Assembly (NCBI RefSeq): GCF_047496725.1
Contig: NW_027328669.1
Location: 1,142,501-1,206,500, forward strand
Source of the DNA: Anoplolepis gracilipes
Lineage: Eukaryota; Arthropoda; Insecta; Hymenoptera; Formicidae
Length of the DNA stretch: 64,000 nt
Reading direction: 5' to 3'
Shown here: in pieces, positions 35,801 to 45,505 of the stretch
Position numbering within the stretch: the first letter of the stretch is position 1
How the letters are laid out: each line of letters opens with the position of its first letter
The notes under the pieces: model-generated
What the model was told of the DNA's origin: nothing
Databases searched by the model: none
What the model saw: the letters and a program-made list of their open reading frames with translations, nothing else
Position numbers and translations under genes: made by a program

Positions 35801-36897
35801 ACATCCTCGAAGTCGATCTCGAGTATTCGCAACATCTTCACGATTCGCACACTGACTTACCGTTTTGTCCGACACGCGACAAAACACCCGGCAAGCGCGA
35901 GGGCAAGCTTCTCGCAATCGTATATGATAAAAAGCGTTACGTGATACACTACCGCAACCTGCAGCAATGTTCACGTCACGGTCTTCGTGTTACAAAAATT
36001 CATCGTATATTACAATTCACTCAATCTCCGTGGCTCCGTACTTATATAGAACTCAACACAAAATTTAGAACACTGGCAAAAAATGATTTTGAAAAAAATT
36101 TGTATAAACTAATGAATAATGCAGTGTTTGGCAAAACGATGGAAAATGTGCGCAATCGCGTAGATGTTAAACTTTTAACAAAATGGGACGGAAGGTACGG
36201 CGCAGAGACATTGATTGCAAAACCAAATTTTCATAGCAGAAGCATTTTTTCGGAAAATCTAATCGCTGTAGAATTACGTAAACTCGAGGTGAAGTTTTAC
36301 AAACCAATTTACGTAGGTATGTGTATTCTCGATATATCCAAGACATGTTTGTACGAATTTCACCACGATTATATGGTACCAATGTATCGGGAGAGATGTA
36401 AAGTCATGTACACTGATACGGATAGTCTTATATATCACATTGAGTGCGACGATGTGTACGAGAATATGAAACGCGACATCAGCAGATTTGATACGAGCGA
36501 CTATGCGATAGACAATGCGTATGGTATACCGCTCGTGAATAAAAAGGTACCGGGTCTAATGAAGGATGAAAACAACGGTACCATAATGACCGAACTTGTC
36601 GGGCTTAGAGCAAAATTGTATGCGTTGCACGTGGATGGTAAGAAGGATACGAAAAAGGTAAAAGGCGTCAAGAGTAACGTTGTTGAGAGAACGATAACGT
36701 TTGACGATTACACGCGGTGTTTGAACGAAGAGATTGAAATAACGCGTAGTCAATCGTGTATAGGATCAAAATTACACAAGGTATACACCATTCGCGAAAC
36801 AAAAATTGCTCTACGTCCGTACGACGACAAGCGGTATATCGTACAACTACTGATACGTTACCGTGGGGACATTATAAGATATCTTTATAAAATATAA
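32806..36897 (+). pseudogene. pPolB: Polinton protein-primed family B DNA polymerase
   Basis: Replicates the element by protein priming. An acidic N-terminus (ESSDEEHALSDD-like) is followed by a region with QSKDNACFAWAVVAALYPA. A zinc-ribbon/HNH-like part, CHICEKPFVED and CCHLTERYRGPAHSNC, precedes the exonuclease and polymerase: YADLEC (Exo I), NLSGYDSHF (Exo II), YLKIDVLLLADIFE (Exo III), FDVNNLYGW (motif A), LMNNAVFGKTMEN (motif B), MYTDTDSLIY (motif C). Breaks: early N-terminal frame changes near 33040-33180, TAG 33464-33466, a frameshift near 34150 and TAG 35494-35496. A roughly 80-base intron (GTATGT donor at about 34278, acceptor before 34353) fits the frame. All catalytic motifs remain. 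Confidence 0.93.
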
Positions 36898-37041
36898 TGT
36901 GTGTGTGATTTTTTTTCTTGTATGTAAATTTCATATTTTATACATTGTAATGACTATTGAAAAGGATGTATTAATAAAGATTTTGTATATTTCAAATATT
37001 TCATATATTTTTATATTGAATACATTATATTTCTTATAAAA

Positions 37042-38031
37042 TTAAATTACATGATCCTTATGTACCCAAGAATTGTGCGAGCTATCAAATCCCAGCCATT
37101 TCACGTAAACCTCGTCACCCCTCCTGCGCAGTACTTTCTCCACGAGATACACATCTGGATAATTCGCGCGATGCAATTCGTGCTCGTAAAACGCTCCAGC
37201 GATAGATTTTTTGCGATAATCCTCGAGTAGATATGTTACGGGATTAGTTTGTTGCACTTTAACAATCTTAAACACCTCGGTTGTCCAATTTGGTGTGTAA
37301 CCTTTTTCGAAAAGTTTTTTGTATTTGCTAACGCGTACCAGGTCACCTACTTTAAACTTTGCAGGAGCAGCAATTTTTATACTGTTGTATACCGTATTTA
37401 AAAGTCTATCAGCGATCGTGAGAGTAACATCGATAGGTCTCATATTGATAGTGCGATGTTTTCGCGCGTTATATTCTGCGACGAGTCGGGATAGCGCGTC
37501 GATCCACTTTTAAGTTCCGTTCAGCGTAAACATCTTCCACATGTCGTTCTTCAGCGTGCGATTGAATCGCTCGACGACAGACGCCTTCAATACCGAATAT
37601 GTGGAATAGTGATTAATGTTATGTTTCCGTATAAGCCGTTGCACATCGGTATTGTAAAATTCCTTCCCGTTATCAGTTTGTATGTTTTTCGGGCATCTCT
37701 TGCTATCTCGAATTATTTTAGCGATTGCATCAGCCGTCTCCCTTCCACCTTTACTCTTGAGTGGTACAGCCCATGCATACTTGCTCAACACATCGATGAC
37801 GGTGAGTATGTAGTGGTAACATTTGTTGAAACGAGAATGCGGACGCATCTCGACGATGTCGGCTTGCCACAGATCATCGTATCCTCGCACTATGACGTGT
37901 CTTCGGGAAAAATTTTTTCTCGCCGGCGCATGCAATTCGTTCACCAACTGTCGTCTCTCCAAACTATGTTGATTCTTTGCTTTGTCAGTTTTTCTCGATG
38001 CCCGTTTGTTGTTCGCTTTTTTTTCACTCAT
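37042..38031 (-). pseudogene. INT: Polinton retroviral-like integrase with chromodomain
   Basis: Inserts the element into host DNA. The DDE core is visible: LWQADIVEMR (Asp), IQTDNGKEFYN (Asp) and ASVVERFNRTLKNDMW (Glu). C-terminal to it is an SH3-like stretch (FKVGDLVRVSK) and a chromodomain (VYLVEKVLRRRGDEVYVKWL), which probably guides integration to modified chromatin. A TAA at 37510-37512 (after LNGT) splits one continuous frame; reading resumes KWIDALSRLV. The start ATG overlaps the stop of the upstream Ser-rich gene by four bases (ATGA). Confidence 0.93.
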
Positions 38032-38510
38032 TTTCGTTTATCACCTTTAATAGTCGTTCTTGACCTGTTCTTGACCTGTTCTAACCTCTTCTGACCTGTT
38101 CTTGACCTGTTCTTGATCTGTTCTGACCTGTTCTTGACCTGTTCTAACCTGTTCTTGACTTGTTCTGACCTGTTTTTACCTGTTCTTGACCTGTTCTTGC
38201 GTTGTTCACCGCCGTCCTTCACCCATTCGAAAATCGTTCTTGACCCGTTCGCAGCCTTTTTCACAGTCGTTTTTGACTCGTTCGTAGCCGCTTCTGACTC
38301 GTTCGTAGCCTCGTTCACAGACGTCTTTTGACCGATCGTAGGAGTTCTTGAATTGTTTGTAACCTTGAGTGTAGCCGTTAAGACGTGTTCGTAGCCTCGT
38401 TCGCAGCCCTGCTTGAGATACTGATAGCCTCGTTCGAAGCTGTTGCAGCTGCTGCTGCTGCTGCTGCTGCTAGGTCGTTCACTGCCACTGCCACTGCTAC
38501 TGCCACTCAT
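38028..38510 (-). CDS. Polinton Ser-rich, repeat-containing protein
   Basis: 160 residues, intact. It begins with a Ser/Gly run (MSGSSSGSGSERPSSSSSSS) and ends in tandem copies of a short Lys/Asn/Arg-rich unit (EQVKNRSEQ, NRSRTG), coded by repeated GTTCTTGACCTGTTC on the plus strand. I recognise no domain. It may be an accessory virion or DNA-binding protein, or a frame created by microsatellite-like expansion. The ATGA overlap with the integrase start supports translation as part of the same transcript. Confidence 0.5.
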   Translation of the reverse strand: MSGSSSGSGSERPSSSSSSSSCNSFERGYQYLKQGCERGYEHVLTATLKVTNNSRTPTIGQKTSVNEATNESEAATNESKTTVKKAANGSRTIFEWVKDGGEQRKNRSRTGKNRSEQVKNRLEQVKNRSEQIKNRSRTGQKRLEQVKNRSRTTIKGDKRK

Positions 38511-38627
38511 TGTAGTTAGATAGCAGTTCGATAATTCTTCGTAGCTGTTCGATAATTGTTCGCAGCCGTTCGATAATCCTTCGTAACTGTTCGATAACCG
38601 TTTGATACCTAACCGCTCCTAACCCGT

Positions 38628-38990
38628 TCACTGATGCTCATTTAGGTTGATAGCTGTTTCTGAGTTAGCGTTAGCCGGGCGTTGAAGTTCGTTTAGCACA
38701 ATCTGTATTGCTCGCACGTCCTTCTCAAGCGAAATCAGCTTCTCGTCTGATTCTTTCTGTTGATTTATTAATCTTTTAACGCAGGACTCCACGTACAGTT
38801 TGTTGACGGCATCGGTGTCAGCCTCTGGTTGCGCTACACGGCGAATCTTACGTGACCTTGCATCGAAGTCTGTAACGACGCGACACAAAGCGTTTTCGTG
38901 CACATAACTTTTTACCAATCTGTCCCAAGAACCGTTTGTGCCGGTTGCATCATTTCTTGGATCGAATAATCCAAATTTGTTGATAGGCAT
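38628..38990 (-). CDS. Polinton accessory protein with fibre-like motif
   Basis: 120 residues, intact, starting MPINKFGLFDPRND. The middle (RKIRRVAQPEADTDAVNKLY, then VES) resembles the I--V--P---DAVNK-YV motif seen in phage tail and fibre proteins and in other Polinton proteins of this position. A coiled-coil-like tail follows (LINQQKESDEKLISLEKDV). A role in a spike or fibre is inference. It lies between the Ser-rich gene and the DUF8207-like gene, all on minus. Confidence 0.6.
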   Translation of the reverse strand: MPINKFGLFDPRNDATGTNGSWDRLVKSYVHENALCRVVTDFDARSRKIRRVAQPEADTDAVNKLYVESCVKRLINQQKESDEKLISLEKDVRAIQIVLNELQRPANANSETAINLNEHQ

Positions 38991-39049
38991 TTTTTTTTTA
39001 TGTTTCGTAAAGTGTCACGCAATGCTGATTAGTTTTGTCGAGACACCAT

Positions 39050-40162
39050 TTAATTTATAATAATTCCTGTTTCACGAAGTTCCTTGATGATCGACTGGAT
39101 CTCGTTGTCGTGAGCGTTGTGACCAGCTTGGCGCGAAGCGTTGAGCAATCGTAGCCGATTTACTAGTTCGGTGGGATCGTCCCAGTGCACGTAATCAATC
39201 ATATTGTTGGTTAGCGTCATAGCGCGAGGCATAGATATCTCCCCTCCAGATTTTGTATTTTTCGATTCGAGCGACATCAACGGTGCAATTATATGTTTGT
39301 ACTTGTACCCCCTGTTACCCTTCAAATGGCTCTGCGCATCATAATCGCGTCTATGCGCGTTCGTCACCAATAATATGCTCTTGTATTTTTCCAAATCGTT
39401 CTCCTTCGTATAAAGTTCGTCATCGGGAATTCTCTTGAAGATCAACTCGTACAATCCTGGCGTTCCAATGTACCGCACATCGTCTATGATAATAGAGTCA
39501 TCTTTGTTGATGTTGAATCGTTTGTTGCCGAGTCGCATTTCATTCTTTCTGTCAAAATAGACTCCATACACATGATCAATCTCGTGATTTTTGTCGCCAC
39601 TGAGCAAAGCGCCTATGTACTTTTGCCCAAGTAGTCCAAAGTACTCCCGCAACGTTTCTTGACCTTCCGGCGTCTGTAACTTATTTCGAACAAACGATGA
39701 TTCGAGCATGTTGCCCGAGGTTTCGAAAACATCTTCGTTTACGCTTGTTGGTGCGGCTAACGGCGTAGAGGCTATCGACGGTTCATACAGTAAAACGTCC
39801 GATCATTTCCTTTTTTTCGGTGTCGCATCTTCCTCTTCCTCTTCCTCTACCTCTTCATCTTTAGCCTCTTCCTTCTCATCCTCCTTGTATCGCTTGATGG
39901 GTAAGATTTTAATCTTTGCGCTACTCTCCGACTTATTTTTCACCGCGAACGAGTTGTCGATAATCTTTTGCAGCGGCTCGATAATAGGTTTAAAATGGGT
40001 CTTGACCGCGATATCGTCATCGATGTTACCGGTCTTCAAAGCGCGATGTTTCTTGCGGATCGATTCGCTCGTTTTCGCAATCTCCTTCGCCATCTTTTCA
40101 CGCTCGCGAATATTATCGCTCCCAGCCATATCGATAGAGAGTGTTGAACGCTCGCGTTTCAC
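39050..40162 (-). pseudogene. Polinton conserved protein (DUF8207-like)
   Basis: The N-terminal half starts MKRERSTLSIDMAGSDNIRE and has a helical EIAKTSESIRKKHRALKTG segment and an acidic Glu-rich tract. The C-terminal half has YIGTPGLYELIFKR and LLVTNAHRRDYDAQSHLKGN. The two halves are in the same frame, separated by one TGA at 39803-39805 just after TPKKRK. The C-terminal half matches, as I recall it, a DUF8207-type domain common in insect Polintons. The function is unknown. Confidence 0.7.
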
Positions 40163-40188
40163 CCCTCACGACAGAATGTAGGCAACGA

Positions 40189-40889
40189 CTAATCATTTTG
40201 TATCGCAAACACGTTAAATCCGTTTCTGTATCGCCCGTTTGTAAGCAAACTATCCTTGTCTATCACGAGAAATCCATACTTTTGCTGCCAACAAGTACGA
40301 CATAACTCACTGAAATCCTCGTATGACGTCGGTATTCACGTGATCGTTGTACACGTGTTTCAAGTTGGTGCCATCCTGTTTAAACAAGATTAGCAGGTTC
40401 GCGTTATCGCGTAAAAGATGTTTCGGTATTCTCGCGTATGTCTGGCAGAGATAGAAGCAGTCGACGTTCGAGTGGCGTCCCATTGAGAAATATTCTCTTA
40501 TTGTATTTTGTTTGTCGCACGCCACGTCATCGAAAACGAAAATCGAGTTCGGACGTGCTTCGCTCGGTGGAATGACGTCACTGTTATTGGAGAATGTAAA
40601 ATAGCCGATTTCATCGATCGACGTTAACAAATTCTCCAGATATCGATATTTTGGCTGTTGCAGTGACTTAATACACGTACACATTTTCAAAGCGGACGCC
40701 GTGCGGGCTTTCTATCAAACTAATTAACACGTTAGTTTTACCGCAATTCGAGGGGCCGCAAACGATTGCGCGTATAGTATTCGGCAGCATCGTACCGTGT
40801 CTACGCATCTCCGCATTGTCACCCATCGAGCGTAATCTGGCGTCGTAATTTGTCACGCGTATCGCGAAAGGTTGTCGCACGAATTTCAT
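40189..40889 (-). pseudogene. ATP: Polinton packaging ATPase (FtsK/HerA-type)
   Basis: Predicted to drive genome packaging into capsids. Walker A (IVCGPSNCGKTNVLISLI) lies near residue 45 and Walker B (NSIFVFDDVACDK) about 55 residues further on. A frameshift near 40676 (after ENVYVY) moves reading to the next frame, and a second near 40320 moves it again to finish TCWQQKYGFLVIDKDS...; the final stop is TAG at 40189-40191. About 233 codons in all, a normal family length. Motifs are intact but the frame is not. Confidence 0.88.
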
Positions 40890-40966
40890 TTTCCCACTTC
40901 CGATTCGGATCGCATGCCTGTCTATTTATAGCTGCGCGGAACTACAAAGTGTTCAGTAACGAAAAA

Positions 40967-41224
40967 ATGTTTGTCCTGCTATCAAGTCCTTACGATATTC
41001 TCGATTTGAGTGCCGAACAGCTACAGTTTGTATCTAAAGCAGTTTTATTGCGAATGTGTGGCAATCACGTTCACTACGTGGGACAAACGGAATACATAAA
41101 GGCGGATTCGGAGGTTCAGACCTATCGTCGCTGTTTCGAACATTACAATCAACCGTGGCAACAAACGCACATTGACGGTCCAGCGCCATTGATAAAAAAT
41201 TGTCGTGAATGTCACCGCAAATAG
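40967..41224 (+). CDS. Small Polinton protein of unknown function
   Basis: 85 residues from ATG 40967 (MFVLLSSPYDILDLSAEQLQ). It has paired Cys/His positions (RMCGNHVHYVG, NCRECHRK). The first in-frame ATG after a TATTTATA box at 40922 was chosen as the start. It overlaps the next gene by 16 bases, suggesting co-expression with the capsid block. Its place between the ATPase and the PLA2-like gene is usual for Polintons. I do not know its role. Confidence 0.5.
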   Translation: MFVLLSSPYDILDLSAEQLQFVSKAVLLRMCGNHVHYVGQTEYIKADSEVQTYRRCFEHYNQPWQQTHIDGPAPLIKNCRECHRK

Positions 41225-41910
41225 GCAGAGGTCTATTAAATCGTGCGATAAACGCGCTTCTTATCGAATTGCATATTCCTGGATACCAGTTTTGCAGTCC
41301 GGGCACGTGGCTAGAAAAACGATTGGCTAGAAGTGATCGAGGTATCAACCCATTGGACGCAGCGTGTCGTGAACACGATATAGCGTACTTTCGGAGTAAC
41401 GATCTTGCCGAAAGACATGCGGCGGATAGGATACTCGCCAAAAAGGCGCAAACTCGCATCACTGCAAAAGATTCGTCTCTCGGTGAGAGAGCCGCAGCCA
41501 CAGCTGTCTGGACAGCGATGAAAACCAAAACGAAGTTCGGTATGGGTCTAAAGACGAAAACGAAGAAAAAGATGGTGAAAAAACAAATACTTCCGGTAGC
41601 GAAACGCGGGGGTGTGTTACCGATTCTACCAGTGTTGGGCGCTCTCGGATCTCTGATTGGTGGAGCGGCTGGTCTAGCAAAGATGGTGAACGATGGAAAA
41701 GCTACACAACGTCAGTTTCAAGAGATGCTACGTCACAATCGTGCCATGGGAGGTCGCGGATTGTATCTCGCGTCATACAAATACGGACGAGGAGTCTCAA
41801 TGAGAAAGAAGAAAAAAAAAACGTCAAAAGGCGCTAAAAATGCCAGAGGGCGTAACTACCAACGTACAATTGCTGCAATTAGCAAAACGTATGCACATTC
41901 CATATTTTAG
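41209..41910 (+). CDS. Polinton protein with phospholipase A2-like domain
   Basis: 233 residues, open throughout. The N-terminus has FCSPGTWLEKRL and GINPLDAACREHDIAYFRS. This is the Ca-loop (usually YCGPG-) and HD--Y catalytic pattern of the PLA2-like domain shared with parvovirus VP1 and other virion proteins, where it helps the particle cross membranes. A Lys-rich stretch, then a hydrophobic Gly-rich segment (GVLPILPVLGALGSLIGGAA) and a very basic tail follow. The catalytic His-Asp pair is present. Its C-terminus overlaps the protease gene in another frame, from 41840. Confidence 0.8.
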   Translation: MSPQIGRGLLNRAINALLIELHIPGYQFCSPGTWLEKRLARSDRGINPLDAACREHDIAYFRSNDLAERHAADRILAKKAQTRITAKDSSLGERAAATAVWTAMKTKTKFGMGLKTKTKKKMVKKQILPVAKRGGVLPILPVLGALGSLIGGAAGLAKMVNDGKATQRQFQEMLRHNRAMGGRGLYLASYKYGRGVSMRKKKKKTSKGAKNARGRNYQRTIAAISKTYAHSIF

Positions 41911-42194
41911 AGGTGTTTTTATGCGTAACTCATTAGCGATCGGTGGTATATATCGAAACGAGAGCGGGATCATAAATTTGGATAACGCTAAAGGCTCGGG
42001 TACTCACTGGGTAGCGTATGCAAAGAGGGGGAATCGCGCTATATATTTTGACAGTTTTGGCAATCTTCGACCGCCGAATGAGTTGGTGCGATATTTAAAT
42101 GTGACAAAAATAGAATATTCACACATCCTATCAAACTTATAATCAAAGCATCTGTGGACAATTGTGCTTGCAGGTTCTCCGAACGGTCGATTAA
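41840..42194 (+). pseudogene. PRO: Polinton adenain-like cysteine protease
   Basis: Matures capsid proteins, related to adenovirus protease (peptidase C5). Seen: GVFMRNSL near residue 25, KGSGTHWVAYAKR with the catalytic His, and AIYFDSFGNL with the Asp. The catalytic Cys lies in NQSICGQLCLQVL (about 42140-42180), which is only reached by a one-base frameshift near 42125; the direct frame stops at 42140-42142. All three catalytic positions survive across the break. Confidence 0.85.
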
Positions 42195-42214
42195 CTTAGT
42201 ATTCGTTAAACAGT

Positions 42215-42982
42215 TTGGCCAACATGTCTATGACATTCACGCTGACTGGAACGAGCAGCGTTCTCGCGGCAAACTACTTTCCCAACGTAGATTTAAGCGA
42301 CGGTGAATACGAGCTTGGTCTAGCGGATTTTGAAAGTTATCACACGATATCGAACGTGAATTCCTCGAATAATAAATTTTACTTTGGCAAAGACGATGCG
42401 GAAATTACGATTCTTAAGGGATCGTACGAGCTACAAGCAATACATGAATTTTTGAAACATACAATTTCACGAAAACGTTCGCAACACACAGTTCGTGATG
42501 GTGATAAAAAACACACTGACGACGACGATAACTTTGAGGCTGGAGAATGGCCTATAGTGCTCCGCGCTAATTACAATACGATGAGGAGCGAGATCAAATG
42601 CGTCTACAGATTAAATTTTAGCAAGCCTAATAATATTGGATCGCTGTTAGGATTCTCGAACCGTATACTGCAGCCGCGAAAATGGTACGAGTCAGACGTG
42701 CCGATTAACATTATCAACGTGAACATTATCCGCGTCGAATGTAATGTGACCGCGGGTGCGTACAACAACGGCAAATTCGTTCATACGATACACGAATTTT
42801 CACCGAGGGTACCACCAGGATATAAGATATCGGAAACACCGGCACACATCATTTACCTACCGATCATCGTGCGATGCATTACGGATTTAACGTTACGCGT
42901 TGTCGACCAGGAAGGACGATTACTCGATTTTCGAGAAGAAGAGATCACCATTAGATTGCATGTACGGCGGCGGCAAAATTAG
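42215..42982 (+). CDS. Polinton minor capsid (penton) protein
   Basis: 255 residues, uninterrupted. Begins MANMSMTFTLTGTSSVLAAN and includes FPNVDLSDGEYELGLADFES, SLLGFSNRILQP and IRVECNVTAGAYNNG. This matches the single-jelly-roll penton-like protein located just before the major capsid gene in insect Polintons. It would form the capsid vertices. Alternative ATGs (residues 4 and 6) are possible. One of the few intact genes left in this element. Confidence 0.8.
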   Translation: MANMSMTFTLTGTSSVLAANYFPNVDLSDGEYELGLADFESYHTISNVNSSNNKFYFGKDDAEITILKGSYELQAIHEFLKHTISRKRSQHTVRDGDKKHTDDDDNFEAGEWPIVLRANYNTMRSEIKCVYRLNFSKPNNIGSLLGFSNRILQPRKWYESDVPINIINVNIIRVECNVTAGAYNNGKFVHTIHEFSPRVPPGYKISETPAHIIYLPIIVRCITDLTLRVVDQEGRLLDFREEEITIRLHVRRRQN

Positions 42983-42988
42983 CGTGTG

Positions 42989-43162
42989 ATGCTCGTGTTG
43001 AACGGATCGAAAGACGTGAGAGACAAAACAATCTTTACGACGCCAGCGACAACAACATCGACATTTGCTAATATCCAATCATCCGGCACTAAGAAAAAGA
43101 AATTGAACGCATCAAACGTTGCGTTTTTACAATCTTTGGGATTCGTGGTGCGAAACATTTAA
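42989..43162 (+). CDS. Small Polinton protein between penton and capsid genes
   Basis: 57 residues, seven bases after the penton stop and three before the capsid start, beginning MLVLNGSKDVRDKTIF. Lys-rich middle (GTKKKKLNAS) and hydrophobic C-terminus (NVAFLQSLGFVVRNI). The tight spacing on both sides argues that it is real. No domain recognised. Confidence 0.5.
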   Translation: MLVLNGSKDVRDKTIFTTPATTTSTFANIQSSGTKKKKLNASNVAFLQSLGFVVRNI

Positions 43163-43164
43163 AC

Positions 43165-44362
43165 GATGACTGACATTCTCAACATCGCGGATGAGCCAAC
43201 CTTGACGATCGCATCGTCAAGATTGAAACTCACTCCTACAACCATTCGCCAACACAACGTTCGAACACAGTGATGAGATAAGAATACCCATACAACAACA
43301 GGATCTGTATACGTTGCCGTACGAGAGTTTCTTATACATCGAGGGAGAATTAAAGATAAAGAAGCCAGCTGGCGGATCCAATGTGGTACTGCAAAATAAT
43401 TGCGTTGCATTCATGTTTGACGAGATTCGATATGAACTCGATAGTGTGGAGATTGATCGGAATAGAAACGTGGGAATAACAAGTATGCTCAAAAACTATG
43501 TAACAATATCATTCGATAGAAGCGTGATTATGAGAAATGCTGGCTGGAGTGAGCCAACTATTGTGGATGGACACTTTAATTTTTGCGTACCGCTCTACAT
43601 ATTATTGGGATTTTGCGAGGATTACAGACGCATAGTAATTAACGCTCGTCACGAGTTGATCTTAATACGATCACGCAATGACAACAATTGTCTGCTTGGA
43701 GCTTCGACGCTGGAGCCTGTGATCAACATATTCAAGATACAATGGCGAATGCCACATGTGTTGTTGAGTGAAATTAAAAAGCTGTCTATGCTGCGCGCTC
43801 TGGAAAGCGGACGCTACCTCAGCATGGGTTTTGCTCGTGGGATCTGTACGAGTTTCCGCTGTTGCAGCGTACAACCAAGCATCCATTAAGACCGCGACTC
43901 AGCTGGAGAAACCACGATACGTTATCTTTGCTCTGCAGACAGGCCGGAAGAATGTTATGTCCGAGGATGCAAGTAAATTCGACGACTGTAAATTAACAAA
44001 CGTGAAATTCTATCTGAACTCGGAATGTTATCCCTACGACGACATGAATCTGGATTTTGATAAAAACAGATGGTCGACTCTGTACGACACGTACGCGCGT
44101 TTCTGCAAAAACTATTACGGATATGAGTACCTCGAACCGAGTCTCACTGTTTCTACAGTACCATCCGTTTGTGATCATCGATTGTTCTCGACAAAATGAA
44201 TCGGTCAAGAGTGTAACCGTGGATGTGCGATTGGAATTTGAGTGTAAGGAGAATGTGTCTAATAATACGACTGCGTACTGTCTCATTATACACGATCGCG
44301 TGATCCAGTACAACCCGTTGATCAACGTTGTGCGCAAAATTATTAAGTATTTGCGACAATAA
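43165..44362 (+). pseudogene. MCP: Polinton major capsid protein (double jelly-roll), frameshifted
   Basis: Starts MTDILNIADEPTL. The frame shifts near 43255 to reach DEIRIPIQQQDLYTLPYESF, LYIEGELKIKK and the long jelly-roll region. It shifts again near 43845-43890 to reach ATQLEKPRYVIFALQTGR and CYPYDDMNLDFDKNRW, and again near 44155 to finish INVVRKIIKYLRQ. The order and motifs (PRYVIFALQTGR, YPYDDMN) are those of Polinton major capsid proteins related to adenovirus-like double jelly-roll capsids. At least three frameshifts; total span about 400 codons. Confidence 0.88.
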
Positions 44363-44456
44363 TTTAGAGAGAGGGGAAGCTGGATATAAATCCGAGTGTT
44401 ACGAGATGGTTGTCATTCTTCTTAACTGACGAAAAGAGATCTCATCATGTCTGTAC

Positions 44457-44480
44457 CAACGTTTGTGTGTACTGCTAAAT
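44457..44480 (+). pseudogene. Start of the next Polinton gene, cut off
   Basis: ATG at 44457 (MSVPTFV) follows a TATAAA at 44385-44390. Insect Polintons, as I recall, have a gene beginning with a similar M..PTFVDLQGF string here. The sequence becomes Penelope-derived after about seven codons. Confidence 0.4.
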
Positions 44481-44508
44481 TGATCGGGATGTTAGTGAAC
44501 AGTGAACT

Positions 44509-44695
44509 GTTCCGGGATGTTGCAATTATTTGTGATATATTGCCATCTCTTTGATATGCTTTCTACTGCTAAATTGATCAGGATGTTAGTGAACAGTGAA
44601 CTGTTTACTGTTTACTAACATCCCGATCAATTTAGCAGTAGAAAGCATATCAAAGAGATGGCAATATATCACAAATAATTGCAACATCCCGGAAC
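44509..44695. repeat. 187-bp hairpin at the Penelope 5' junction
   Basis: GTTCCGGGATGTTGCAATTA at the left and its complement at the right extend to a loop near 44602, almost perfectly. A direct copy of one part (TGCTAAATTGATCGGGATGT) also lies at 44472. Confidence 0.88.
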
Positions 44696-45505
44696 CAGAA
44701 TTTTTAATAGCAATAAACCTAGTCTTAAACTCTACATACTTTGTCTTTAATAACAAATTTTATCAACAAACTTTTGGCACACCAATGGGCTCCCCACTCT
44801 CTTCGATCATCGCCGACATAGTCCTACAAGAGATAGAGGAGAAAGCATTGACGTTATTGAATTTTACCCCTCCCATTTACTTCAGATACGTAGACGACAT
44901 ATTAATATCGGTACCTCCAAAATTTATTGACCAGACATTGACAATTTTTAATTCTTTCCATAACAGAGTACAGTTCACAGTGGAAAAAAATGACCAAATC
45001 ACAAACACCCAATAATAACTCATACTTCACAATTCCATATTTGCATACAGTAACTGATAAAATAAAAAATGCTCTAAAAGATGTCGACATCAAATTAGTC
45101 TACTACAGTATAAACAAAAACAACAAATTTATTAAGACACACAAAGATCCTATCCCTATTCCCATGAAAACAAAAGTGGTATACAAAATTAATTGTCTAA
45201 ATTGCGACGCTTCTTATGTTGGTCAAACGGACAGAAAGCTGAATACTAGGATAAAAGAACATAAGACCAACATAATGAAGCCCAATAACAACAAATCAGT
45301 GATCACTGACCACCGCCTAACATACAATCATGACTTTGACTAGGACAATGCACAAATACTAGACAATGAGCCCTATTACACAAAAAGACTGATATCTGAA
45401 ATGTTATACATCAAAAAACGTATAAACAGCATAAATCTACAAACAGATATAGAATGTTTGCCAGTTATTTACGATGATATAATAAACAAACTGCCTAAGA
45501 TCTAA
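44604..45505 (+). pseudogene. Penelope reverse transcriptase / GIY-YIG endonuclease fragment
   Basis: Copies and inserts Penelope RNA. RT motifs seen: FNNKFYQQTFGTPMGSPLSS and PPIYFRYVDDILIS (catalytic Asp pair). The RT frame stops at 45013-45015; the endonuclease is in another frame, with an apparent deletion of part of the RT thumb and linker. The GIY-YIG domain reads VVYKINCLNCDASYVGQTDR, then KLNTRIKEHK. TAG at 45341-45343 interrupts it; reading resumes DNAQILDNEPYYTKRLISEM and ends at 45505. The N-terminal half of the RT is missing. Confidence 0.88.

Larger units (their letters stand above)
32158..44470 (+). mobile_element. Polinton/Maverick element, right end missing
   Basis: About 12.3 kb with a Polinton gene set: family B polymerase and capsid block on plus; integrase, accessory genes and packaging ATPase on minus. 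The G/C content jumps at about 32158 (AGTGTTATAGTGGGG), a plausible AG-starting left end. No inverted copy is found on the right, where the next gene is cut by a Penelope insertion near 44470. Polintons are virus-like self-synthesising transposons. Most genes here carry stops or frameshifts, so it is inactive. Confidence 0.9.

Noticed and set aside
37609..38094. 161-codon plus-strand frame over the integrase
   Set aside because: The minus strand carries the integrase DDE motifs; this is a shadow.
39708..40181. 157-codon plus-strand Ser-rich frame
   Set aside because: Antisense shadow of the DUF8207-like Polinton gene; its Ser run mirrors the Glu-rich tract.
41034..41528. 164-codon minus-strand frame
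   Set aside because: Antisense of the PLA2-like gene, which has clear motifs and overlaps its neighbours in the expected way.
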